DNA of 26,349 bases from contig LSSL01004936.1 of the NCBI GenBank assembly GCA_001953115.1, positions 1 to 26,349 on the forward strand, read 5' to 3'. This DNA is from Smittium mucronatum (taxonomy: Eukaryota; Kickxellomycota; Harpellomycetes; Harpellales; Legeriomycetaceae). Positions within the stretch are counted from its first letter, which is position 1; the number at the start of each line of letters is the position of its first letter. The notes below the pieces were generated by a model that worked only from the letters and a program-made list of their open reading frames with translations, was not told the origin of the DNA and ran no database searches. The position numbers and the translations under genes are program-made. Below, piece after piece: positions 1-9,908 of the stretch.

Positions 1-360
1 TCGAGCACTTATTTTTAGTGTGTGAAAAATGAGATAAAGTCCGCAGAAATATGATTGAGCAATTTTTTGTTCAAAATAATAATTTTAGCGAAAGTGTTAG
101 TGTTTCTTCTCCCGATCCAGCTCAGTTGGAGCAGGTCGGAAAACTCCTTGGGGGGTAGTCTAAAAAATCTTTTTGTCAGCTCTGCGCTGACGCCGCCAGA
201 CAAATAATTGGACTGGTAACATCGAAATTTTTGTATGGCATTCATGTTGCCTGTCTATTAATACTGGAAAGTATTATTAGATCACCAGCCCCCTTAAAAC
301 AATTCCCAGTGGGTACGGAGCTGCTAGAGCGGCGGAGCGGAGTTGGGTAGGATATTTTTT
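1..360 (+). repeat. Dispersed repeat family R1, copy 1 (left end cut by window)
   Basis: This ~360-bp segment aligns along its whole length with 15184-15560 in the same orientation. Shared blocks include the 'GCAGAAATAT' stretch near 43, the 'CTCCTTGGGGGG' block near 145-155, 'CAAATAATTGGA' near 200, 'TTTTTGTATGGCATTC' near 228 and 'CTGCTAGAGCGG' near 321. It is much richer in GC than the DNA after it. At 118-129 the sequence CAGCTCAGTTGG closely resembles the tRNA D-arm / RNA polymerase III A box; no convincing B box is seen. The 3' end runs into an oligo-T tract (about 354-360). A SINE-like or small non-autonomous element is possible; the class is inference. The left boundary lies outside the window. 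Confidence 0.8.
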
Positions 361-540
361 CGAAAATTTTCAACTTTCTTTTAAATTTTTTAATAGTGTT
401 TTTTTTTCATTTTTATTAAGTTTAAAAATAAATTTTGTGAAAAAAAATAAAAAAAATAATGTTCCAAAGCCGTAATAAGTACATAAAGGCTTTAAATATA
501 AAAAATTTGAAATTTTACTAAAATAACTAGCATTTTTCCC

Positions 541-665
541 CCAACTCAGTTCATTTGATTCACATTGGAAAACACCTTGGGTGAGGGGGGGTCTAAAAAA
601 GTTTTAATCGGCTCATCTTCGATGACTCAAACCAAATAATTGATCTGGAATCAGTTATATCTTTG
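541..665 (+). repeat. Repeat family R1, partial copy 3
   Basis: This fragment matches the middle of copy 1 (about 117-215) in the same orientation. It shares 'CAACTCAGTT', 'GGAAAACACCTTGG', a seven-G run at 585-591 followed by 'GTCTAAAAAA', 'CGGCTC', and 'CAAATAATTGATCTGG'. The 5' and 3' parts of the element are lost or too decayed to see. It lies about 425 bp downstream of the equivalent point in copy 1. Confidence 0.7.
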
Positions 666-848
666 AAAGAAATTCTTGGAACTCATAAATAGATAAATGA
701 AGGTTTTAATATACAATCAGTTCATCGAAAAAATTGATAATGTGCACAAAATTTCAAGAACAAACATTAATATTAATATTAATAAAACCAAGTTTTTTTA
801 AATAAAAAAAGTGTATATCTCAAAAATTTCAAATTTTATTTTTGTCTA

Positions 849-955
849 AACTGACTTAGTTGAAAAATATCAGTAAACTCCTTTGGGAAACGGTGTCTAT
901 ATAATTTTTTTGTAGCTCCAATATTAACATTATATCCGAATAAATGGACTGTAAT
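849..955 (+). repeat. Repeat family R1, strongly decayed copy 4
   Basis: This is a third same-orientation match to the middle of R1. It is recognised by 'CTGACTTAGTT', 'AGTAAACTCCTTTGGG', 'GTGTCTATATAATTTTTTTGTAGCTC' (shown by its parts only; similar to the GTCTAAAAAA...AGCTC block of copy 1) and 'AATAAATGGACTG'. Divergence is high and the flanks cannot be aligned by eye. The order of blocks is the same as in the other copies, which argues against chance. Confidence 0.5.
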
Positions 956-3544
956 TGTATTACATAAAAAACCCCCCATTTTTCATGCAAATGCAGAGTG
1001 GAGCTGAAAAAATATTTCACAAATATTTCACTTTTTTAAAACTATAAATTAATTTTGAAATTAATTCTAATTATATAACATAGACCTTTTAATGGATTGT
1101 AAATTATGTTTTAGAATAAGTAAAAGAAATAGATTAAAAATTACTTGAAAATAATCAAAGATGGGTGAGTGAGTGGTTATTAAGTAGCAAAATGGATTTT
1201 TTCAGCAATTTTTTTAGATAAATTAAACCCTTTTTTATTAATCTTTGGAATTTTTTCTTTCGTTTTTATTGATTATTTAACATTAATTTATAATACTCTG
1301 CTATACCAGAAGATATAAGAAGATATAAATAGATATTATCATTTTTTTGAAAACTCTTAAATCTTTTTATTATCTCATTGAAACCCAAATGGTTTTAAGT
1401 GAAAAATGAGAAAATTTGTCATAACATAAAGAAATCCATCAATTTAATTTAGAATTTTCTACTCGATAATAATTAAGTACATGTTTATATTTAATATTTT
1501 ATTTTGCTTAGAAAAATAAAATAAAAAAGAATTTTATATTTTTAGTTTCGATGAAAATATTTGTGATAATTTTCTCAAAGTAGGTATTTATTGGTTTAGA
1601 AAAATAAACTATGTTTAAAGAAAAATATAAAAGAGATTTCCTTTTGAAAATAATAATATAAATGGTCATATTACATAATATTCGAAATAATGTGTTTAAA
1701 ATATTCAGAATGTACTCCTTGATAAACTTTAACAGTATTATGGAGCTGGATTTGTGTTTATGTTCTAATTTTTTGGAGTATTTTTTCGTACTATTTGGGA
1801 TGCTTTTATGAATAGTTTTTTATATTTTTTTCAAAAATCAATTTTTTAGGAATCGTGCTTTTACATGTACTAAATATATCCTTTTTAACAAATTTTAACC
1901 ATAAAAAATTATTTTTATGTCTCAAAATCGATAAATTGTATTTTACTCAAAATTTTATTGGTAAGAAAGGTTAATAAAACAATCTCCCAAGGAATTTTAA
2001 TAAATGTATTGGATATGAATATTTATTTAAAAAAATTCACACGTGACATAAAACCTGAATTTTTAACTCTATCCCATCTTTGTAAATTTTTTTTAAGCAT
2101 TCTCATTTAAAATCCCAAAACCATAGTTTATTTGGCTTTATAAGAGTAAAAATACCTTTAAATTTGAATTTGTAAATGAATTTATTATATTTTTTTCTTA
2201 AAATATTTATAAATTTAATAAAAAAACCCACAAATTGAATACATAATAAAAAAATATATCTTAATTTTTAGCAACACGATAAAAATTTTATGTTTCCAGA
2301 TTCCTCAAATATTTTATTTATATAAATGAAATTGTGGAAACGCATTATATTGTTGGTACTATGGAAAAAAAATTAATTAATCAAATATTGATGAATTTTT
2401 ATTTTATATAAATTGAGGTTTTACCAATACTAATTAGATATATTGATAAGATATTTAAAAATATCCAAATATTTATTTACTCAATATTAGCGCACTCCTG
2501 AAAAAAAAATATTCAATAGAAAATTCTCTCAAAAAAAACCACAAGAAGTTTTTTTATGGCTTTAGATCATATATTATCTATCAATCCATACCTAAAAATT
2601 TACTATTATGCGAAATAAACGTTATCTATTTCAATAATAAAACTCTAATATACACTAAAGATTTAATCTTAAATAAAAATTAAAAGAGCTGTATTTGTAA
2701 GAAAATGCGATGAATTATTTCATCAGTAGTAACTCTGAGCTTTATATTAAATTAAATTTACTCGTTTGTGAAATGAGCATAAAAAAGCGGCGTACATCAT
2801 TTCAAACGGTTATTAATTTTTTTTCAATAAATAAAACTATCAAAAATAAAGATGGATTATTAGTTAATTTTTTTTTTATTAGATAATATTTAAATAGATC
2901 TTTTGAAATTAAAAATATCAGTTTAAATATAATTTAAGAGAAATTTTTTTAAAAAAAAAACATTTTATTCTATTAAAAAATACATCACAAATTTGCTGTG
3001 ACATATTTAGCTTGAGTGTCTTTCTTAATTAAGAGTAACTCTTCTATATTAGAAAAATCAATATATTTTCATTTTAAACGGCCAGTTGAATAAAGTGCAA
3101 TTAAATTATAAAACTGAAGTTTATATTTTCGATTTGATGTTACAAATAAAACTAAATATTTTCATATATTCGATGCGACTAATTTCATGTTTAATTCTAA
3201 AAAATCTGATCCTAAAATCATTTTTAAATAATTTTAGGAATTTATAATAAGATAAATTTTTAAAACAAGAAATAAAGTATAAAAAAACCCGACAACGAAG
3301 AAAGTAATGGAAATGAATAAAACTTAATATTTTATTTGTAAGAATAATTGGTTTCTGAAATGCACCTTTTTAGCAAGATTAGATTGTTTGATGTAGTAGA
3401 ATTTTTTTAAAGTAGCTAATTATTTGAAAATCCTAACTTTTATTTCCTAAAAAAAATATATTTATAGTTATAATTAAGTTAAAATTTGTTTTAAAAAATA
3501 TATTTCGAAAGATAAACGAATTTCATTTTCGAGAACATATGATT

Positions 3545-3580
3545 AAAATTATTTAAAATTATTTAAAATTATTTAAATTT
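3545..3580 (+). repeat. Short tandem repeat, 10-bp unit AAAATTATTT
   Basis: Three exact copies of AAAATTATTT in a row, followed by a partial fourth. It lies in AT-rich non-coding DNA. Confidence 0.8.
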
Positions 3581-4173
3581 TTTTACTTAAAAGGTGGTAA
3601 TAAAATTTCGGGGTCATAATAAAATAGTTAAATAAGATTCTATCTGGAAAAAAAATATAAAGATTAAAATAAATAAAAAATTCTAATTACAAATACATGT
3701 CAGAATTGCATCATTTATTAATTATATTTATAAAAATACTCCTTATTTGCTTACTATTATCGATAATTTTAATTAAAAAAAATATGCTTTAAATAAAAAA
3801 ACCTTGTCATGATGAATTCTTATTTTATCTTGAATTATTCGTGTATTTTATATATTAGCGAATCAACTATATCACTATGAAATTTTTGAAATGTTAAGTT
3901 GTGTAAGTTAAACCATCTGATATCCTTAACTTATATCGTAAAAAATGTGACTTTTGAAATTTTTTTTTTTTTTGATTCTATTAATAAAGAAAATAAACCT
4001 TCAGGGGGTTAATTAAACCCAAAAATCAATTTCTGGATTTTTTCAATCAACAATAATCATGAATAGAAATTTAAAAAAAATATTTAGTTTCATTTTTATC
4101 GCTTGTTTTAAAAATATTATTAAAAAAAATGAATTATATTCTTATTCGTAATCCAAAATTTTGCTCTTATTGG

Positions 4174-4188
4174 ATATATATATATATA
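4174..4188. repeat. (AT)n microsatellite
   Basis: Fifteen bases of uninterrupted AT alternation. A similar TA tract occurs at 21448-21461. Confidence 0.8.
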
Positions 4189-7100
4189 ATAGGAAATATT
4201 TATGGATATTTTAGGTAATTTTTATACTAGAATTTCTATCATAAAAATAACTAAAAATCTTTTTTGGTTAATTTGGAAGAAAATTTTTAAATTTATTATA
4301 TTAATCTTGGAAGGAGAAATTTTTTCCGAAAAAATTGCAAAAATGTATTAGGTAAGTTTCAAAAATGCATCAATTAAATCAAGTATGCTTAAAAAAAATA
4401 TTTCTTATTAATTAAAATATTATGTAACTAATAATATTGTTGGATAATAGAAAACCCCCCAGAATTATAATCTCTATCATCATAAAATTAAACTTATAGA
4501 AATTTTATTATGTTTTTTTGTATTCAATGTCTAAATAAGATGTATGATTTTATCATATTTTTCCATTATAAAAATTTGATCATTATAAAACGAAACTTGC
4601 TTTGTGAAAATATCGTATTTAAATATTAATAATAAAACAAAAATATTTTTTTATATACTAATTATCATAATCAATTTTAAATAAAATTATAATTGTTAAT
4701 TATGGATTTTTTTTTTTGTAAATAGTTTAAATTCTCATATATTTTTGAATAATTGTTAAATTCTGAAAATTAATGAACTTGGTTTATTTTATCAAAAAAT
4801 GGGAAAGAAGGAATTTACTTTTTCCTCATCAAAAATAAATAAATATATCACTGTAAATTATGAATGTCTAGAATAAAACAATTTAATTCAAAAACTATCT
4901 CCTTTTTTTATTAAAACATATAGAAAGAATTATTTAATGAAATGAGTGATGATATATTATATAATATGCTAACAGTGTAATAAACGGGTTTAATCAATAA
5001 TGTATTTTTTCGGTAAATAAAAGCATTTTTTTGGAAAAGAATTCACCAAAATTAATAAAAGAAAATATTTTATTTCAAATTAGATAAAATTACGTGTGCT
5101 AAAAAAAGGGTTTGAATAGACATATATTGAAATAATGGTGTTATATTATTAAATATTTATTTGTATAGATAAATCTATTTAATTAAAAAAAAAGCATAAT
5201 TATAAAAATAACACGATAAGTTCAATAAAAATGATTATTTATATTAAACTGCTTCTTAATAATTTATCATTTATTTAAATTAAATTTATTTACCAAAATA
5301 TATCAAAATAATTAAATTTCATGCAAACACTCAGTATAAAAAATTTGTGTATTATTTATGTTTTGTGCTGTTTAAAAATTCTTAGAAAAAATTGCCAAAG
5401 TAACTCTATTTTAATGCATTAACATTTTCCTTGAGTAAATAGTATTACTTATTCTGTTATAATACAATATTATTAACTTTTTGATAACATAAACAAAAGG
5501 AGAACCCCATTTTTTGAAGTATAGATTCTAAAAACACCGATTAAATTAAAACATTTTTTTATTGAATCAAACTATGAATTTTTGTAATAATAACATTCTA
5601 AACGAATTCAAAATTTTCGGGAAGTTTTTAAATGTTAATACTTGATTTATACTTTTTTAATCTAGAAAAATTTAAGAAAATAAATAAACAAGGATAAATG
5701 ATATAAATATCAAGATTAAAAATTAATGAAATAACAATTGAATGTACAATAAGAAAAAATCAAATCAAAATAATTTTTTAAATTATAGACAAAACCACTG
5801 ATTTAATCCGTATATATTATCAATATATTTTGAAAAAATATATTTTAATTTATTCCATATAAAAAAATGGTTTGAATTAAATATAAATTATTGAATAAGC
5901 AGGTTTCAATATAGATAATTAATTTTTATTGAACTAATCGTGTTATTTTGATAAATACTTGTTATTTTAATTAAATAATTCTATCGATACAGGTCAATAT
6001 TTACTAATATAACGCTAGTATTTCAATGCATGTTGAATCAATAAAAATTTTCGGGATATTAAATTTCATCTATTGTAAAATCAAAAAATTTCATTAAATA
6101 ATACTGGAGAATTTTTTTTTGATTTTTTTTATTTGTCGAAAGTTCATTATTCAAATCAACCCAGTTGTTGCAATGTTAGCATAATATAAAACATATATGG
6201 TATATATTAAATTGTTTTCGAATCAATATTTTTTTATAGGTTCATAATATTGTTTTTAAAAAAATGAATAGAAAATAATTTTATTAAAATTTTAAAATAA
6301 AATATATTAATTTCATTAATAAATATCATTTTGATTTTGCTGTCCATTTATCTATACAGTTCCAAGTAAAATAGGTCTATTTAGTTGTTTTTATATAAAA
6401 ATGAAACCAAATCAGATTTGAATTAACATTTTATTAAGAGTACTGGAATAAACGTTTAAAATATGTCATAGTAACATTATTTAATATTAATATATTCAGC
6501 TTTAATATTTTTTGTCAATTAAATTTAATAATGCATATGTATCTATATATCTGGAAAATAAAATCGACCATAAAGATACATTTATAGTAAGACAAAAAAA
6601 AACTTTTTATCAAGTATTAAAAAAATGGTACTAATTATATTTGCATAATAATCTCTAGCTACATATTTTTTAAATTTTTTATAAAAAAATTCTCTGGATA
6701 AAACTTTAATATAACATGAAATTAAATGCCTTAAAAAATCATATTTTCTTTAAAAGTTATTCTGAAAATATTTTTGATAAATCGTAAAACCTAGTCATCA
6801 TTTTTTCAAAAAAATGTGTTTAATCGCTTGAAAATTTAGAATAGTATCCAATGTTGTCGGATAAAATTAATCATACTTATAAAAAAATCTTGTTCACATA
6901 TTTGTTTTTATCAGAAAAAAATAACTAGTATTTTTTGGTTGTTTTCTAAATATTTAATTTAAATCATTTAAAAAATTATAAGTTTTTTTTATTCACTCTT
7001 TTATTATCCATTTTTTCATTGAGAAACATGGTTTCAATTTAATTTTTTAGCTTTTTGAGGGGTTTATAATGAATTATTTCTACATCATATTGTAATTTTT

Positions 7101-8167
7101 TTTGAATGTAATGCCATTGATTATAAATTTATAATTCGATTTTTTTTCCCTTGATATTTTAAAATATTAAATTAAAAATATATTTTTTTAATTTTTTAAC
7201 ACCAAATAAATTAAAGGAATTTGCTTTTTGAAAAAAATATAACAAATTTGTTCTAGTTTAACAAAGAAAGACTCAATAAAATTTACAAACATATTTTAAA
7301 AAAGATTATTTTTAAATTTTTTAATCCAACATATTTAAGTAATTAATTATCCGTAAAATATGTCCTTTCAATTCAATTCTGTATTTTTTTTATATTTTGG
7401 TATCGGATTTTCTATATATAATTTTATAAAAAAAAACTACCATATTTTTATAAATTAAAGATATATCGGATTTTAAGTTTCAAAGAAGCTTCAAAAAAAA
7501 TTATCATATTTTAAAGAAGCTAAAATATGAGTAGTAATTTTTTTGATTTTTATTCATTTACTATTTTTTAAAAATATAATTTGCTTTGATATCTGAGAAA
7601 TATTAATCATAAGTATAAATGTCTTTATCATCTAAGGAATAAATTTTTTATTAATACTCTTCCCTAGTTTTTTTTATTCATGGATTTTTTTATATAAGAT
7701 TTTTATTCTATTTTATTAAACATTTATAATATAATTAGCAAGAGAAAGTTAATTAAACCGGCATAACAGTGTTTTTTATATTCACGTATAATTTTATATG
7801 ATAAACCAGTGATTAAATCCCATTAAAGGTCACGGATAGTCATAACATGAAAAATGTGCTTTGTATTAAATAATCATACAAAGACAATTAAACAGATTTT
7901 ATATTATTCACTTATTATTATAAGAGAAAGCCATGAAATGTTTTTAACTTCATAAAATTTTATACAAATTATAATAAATCTGATATCTGAAATTTAAAAG
8001 CGTGTAAATTGTTTTGTACTTATTTAATTAAGTTTTAAGGTCCAAAAACTTAAATGTTTAATAAAGGAAATCAAAAAAACCAAAATTACTTATAAAAAAA
8101 ATTATTTTTAGCTTTTTTATCTAGATATAAATATAATTTTTTTATAATAAAATATGATGTTATATTC

Positions 8168-8362
8168 GTGTATTCTGTTTTTTTTATCACGGAATTTTAT
8201 TGTAAGATGGCATCACTAAAAAATATACTAAAAAAATATGAAAAAAAGAAAAGTACGTTAGAAAAGAATGTTATCCAAACTACAATAATTTCATCTGTCG
8301 GGTTACCAGCTGTATACCTACGGGAAAAGGTTGCAATCTACATACAGAAAAAACCCCCTTAA
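8168..8362 (+). other. Small unassigned open frame (64 codons; alternative start 8207)
   Basis: The frame has two candidate Met starts, at 8168 and 8207. From 8207 it is a lysine-rich stretch (MASLKNILKKYEKKK) followed by a more balanced segment including VGLPAVYLREKVAIYI, then a stop at 8360-8362. The second half is less AT-biased than the surrounding desert and merges with the GC-richer relic downstream. I do not recognise the protein. It could be a first exon, the end of a decayed gene, or a chance frame. No splice pattern, poly(A) signal or family motif decides between these. Confidence 0.2.
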
Positions 8363-8850
8363 TATTGCCTCAAGTGGGTGTATTACTGGGATTACATGCA
8401 GTCAAGAACTAAGCTCTTTTTCAACAAAAAATATTTCATTGAAGCTAGTGAGCTTCTACCCAGAGCCTGCTTCTAGCAGGATTGATAAGTTAGGCTCCTA
8501 CCCAAACTAGGAATTCATCGACTTGGACTTAAAAAAATTATCTGTTAGGCTCTGAGATCCGTCTGTCTGTCGAATACTGGATTTGTGATATAGACTATGT
8601 CTCAGCTGTGCTAAACGATTAGTTCCTCCTATTTCGAGATGTTCCTCCTCTAGAATCGCTGTCCTCCAAATCGCTTTTCACTGTCTCCATTACTCCCAAC
8701 CAAGAACAGCACAACGCTGTGTGAAATTTTGGTTTAGTGTACTTCGAAAAGTGTACTATTAAGCCCCTAAACCACGACAAGGTATTTCACTCTTAGCAGT
8801 CAAAAAGTATATAACTTAAAGACTTCTAATGCTTTCCAGGCATAAATCCT
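8285..8850. pseudogene. GC-richer relic with broken reading frames, probably a decayed mobile element or gene
   Basis: This ~560-bp stretch is visibly richer in G and C than anything else outside the UTP22 gene and the R1 repeats, with a sharp change to AT-rich DNA after it. On the + strand, the frame running from 8289 to 8759 has only three stops (8508 TAG, 8553 TGA, 8586 TGA) in 157 codons. It has no Met-initiated product and ends in a Cys/Arg-rich segment. On the - strand, one frame is open for 55 codons (8786 to 8622). Another, from about 8530 to 8323, reads as balanced protein-like sequence (for example LTSFNEIFFVEKELSS) interrupted by five stops. I cannot tell which strand was coding and recognise no family. 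Decay by point mutation to stops is the simplest reading. The alternative is a structured non-coding RNA, for which I saw no family motif. Confidence 0.4.
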
Positions 8851-9462
8851 TGCCTCACTCCTATATGTTTATATTAAATTTTTCAATTGGTTTATTTTCT
8901 AGATATATTCAATAATATATAAATTTACTCATAATAACATTTAGTGAGAAATGAAAGAAATTTTTGTACATTCGGCCCTGAAAAGAAATAAAATGTTAAA
9001 TAAGATCTTTTCTATTGGCTAAATAAACTAAAACAATTAATAAAAATCCAATATATTCAATGCTCATTCGCTAGTTTAGGTTTTGGATTTCTTGTTGGTT
9101 ATAAAATATATTTAGGCAATAGTTTAGTAAGTGAAAAAAGGCCTGGTCTCTATCAGAATCCTCCATATAGATTTAGGGTGAAATCATTTGCTAATTATGA
9201 AAAAACATGTAGTATTGAGGAGTTCTGAATAGGAAATTTCTGAGAGTCCTAATCAAAATAATTGGCTGGATCGAATACTGATATTTTCGGCAAAAAAAAA
9301 TTTTTTCGTAAAAAATAAAATCAAGGCGCAGAAACTTCTAATGCAATTATGAATATAAGTATGATGATATATATTATTATCCTTTGATTACACTTAAAAA
9401 TTCTTTTAAGCCCTTCTTTCCATATTTCGAATAAGAAATACATATACCTCATAGGGTTTATA
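8851..9462. other. Upstream region of UTP22
   Basis: About 600 bp of intermediate composition between the relic and the start codon. It holds repeat R2 copy 1 (9065-9160). An A-run meeting a T-run at 9292-9306 resembles the RRPE element of yeast ribosome-biogenesis promoters, but such A/T blocks are frequent in this DNA, so no promoter is called. No TATA box or initiator can be assigned with confidence. Confidence 0.5.
9065..9160 (+). repeat. Diverged repeat R2, copy 1 (upstream of UTP22)
   Basis: The segment matches 14312-14405 in the same orientation. The strongest blocks are TTCGC followed by 'TTTAGGttTTGGATTTCT' and, after a gap of about 45 bases, 'TTTAgtaagTGAAAAAaGG' followed by a GTCTC-like block. 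A shorter third match to the first block (TTCGCTAAATTTGGCTTTGA) is at 14707-14726. The class of element is unknown. Confidence 0.55.
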
Positions 9463-9837
9463 ATGGTTAAAAGCTCCAAGAGAAAAATAGATTCTACGGA
9501 TTCCGACCCAGCCACCCTTAAATCCTTTAAAGGACCCACAAGTTCCAACGTTATTAAAGACGAAGAGGTCTTAAAAAAATTAGGCGGGAATGGGGATAAA
9601 AGATCTTTAAATTTAAACGATGAATTCAGCAGCGATTCAAACTTCGATGAGTCCGATCAAGATGACGAGCCAGAATCCGAGTACGAAAAGACCAAAGAAG
9701 AAAAATCTGAAAGCAACAATTCAAATAAATATACAGAAGGAAAAAAGACTAGCAGCGATAAACTGCCCTCTACCGATGAGTTGAGGGAATTAGCCAACAC
9801 TCCTAAAATATTTAATTCAAATCTGATCAAGTTAGAG
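9463..9837 (+). CDS. UTP22: UTP22/NOL6-like nucleolar protein, exon 1 (residues 1-125)
   Basis: This exon encodes the N-terminal tail of the Utp22 homologue. Its first ATG has A at -3 and G at +4, a good initiation context, and no earlier in-frame ATG is close by. Residues 4-8 (SSKRK) are a small basic cluster. Residues ~50-90 are acidic and serine-rich (SSDSNFDESDQDDEPESEYE), typical of nucleolar assembly factors and rich in CK2-type sites. This fits the known association of yeast Utp22 with casein kinase 2 and Rrp7 in the UTP-C subcomplex. The last residues (PSTDELRELANTPKIFNSNL, then IKLE) resemble the conserved start of the Nrap fold, where family members carry a 'KLQ-V-E-E-L-L' helix. 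Read without splicing, the frame stops at 9841-9843, so joining to exon 2 is needed. The boundary at 9837 is inferred from frame and family fit, not from transcript data. Confidence 0.88.
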
Positions 9838-9908
9838 GTTTAAAAAAATCATTTATTTTTTGTAATGATATAAATAACCAAAAGATATCCCTTTTTTAAA
9901 AAAAATAG
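9838..9908 (+). other. Phase-0 spliceosomal intron, 71 nt
   Basis: The intron begins GTTTAA, right after codon GAG, and ends ...AAATAG before ATC GAG GAA ATG. Removing it joins KLE to IEEMLNETR and recovers the conserved Nrap helix (family pattern KLQ-x-E-E-L-L). The 5' site departs from the usual GTATGT/GTAAGT. A plausible branch point is TAAATAAC at 9871-9878, about 31 nt from the acceptor, with a CCCTTTTTT tract at 9889-9897. A second in-frame acceptor, CGAG at 9911-9914, would shorten the protein by two residues. The upstream TAG is preferred because it is the first AG and gives the better family match. Confidence 0.82.

Larger units (their letters stand above)
956..8167. other. AT-rich gene desert, left
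   Basis: About 7.2 kb dominated by A and T runs. No open frame of useful length, no tRNA-like B box and no recognisable RNA gene was seen. The only structured features are short simple repeats: a three-and-a-half-copy 10-bp repeat (AAAATTATTT) at 3545-3580 and an alternating AT tract at 4174-4188. Stop codons are dense in all frames, as expected for this composition. Confidence 0.8.

Noticed and set aside
118..190. A complete tRNA gene in R1 copy 1
   Set aside because: Only the D-arm/A-box-like part is present. No anticodon arm, T-arm (GGTTCRA) or acceptor pairing could be drawn.
9292..9306. RRPE-like A-run/T-run upstream of UTP22
   Set aside because: Identical A/T blocks occur throughout the window, and no accompanying PAC element (GCGATGAG) was found.
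9321..9548. Minus-strand frame of 75 codons with a hydrophobic C-terminal segment resembling a tail anchor
   Set aside because: Its first third is the antisense of UTP22 exon 1. The hydrophobic part comes from an AT-rich upstream stretch that naturally reads as Ile/Tyr/Phe. No separate start or family motif was seen.
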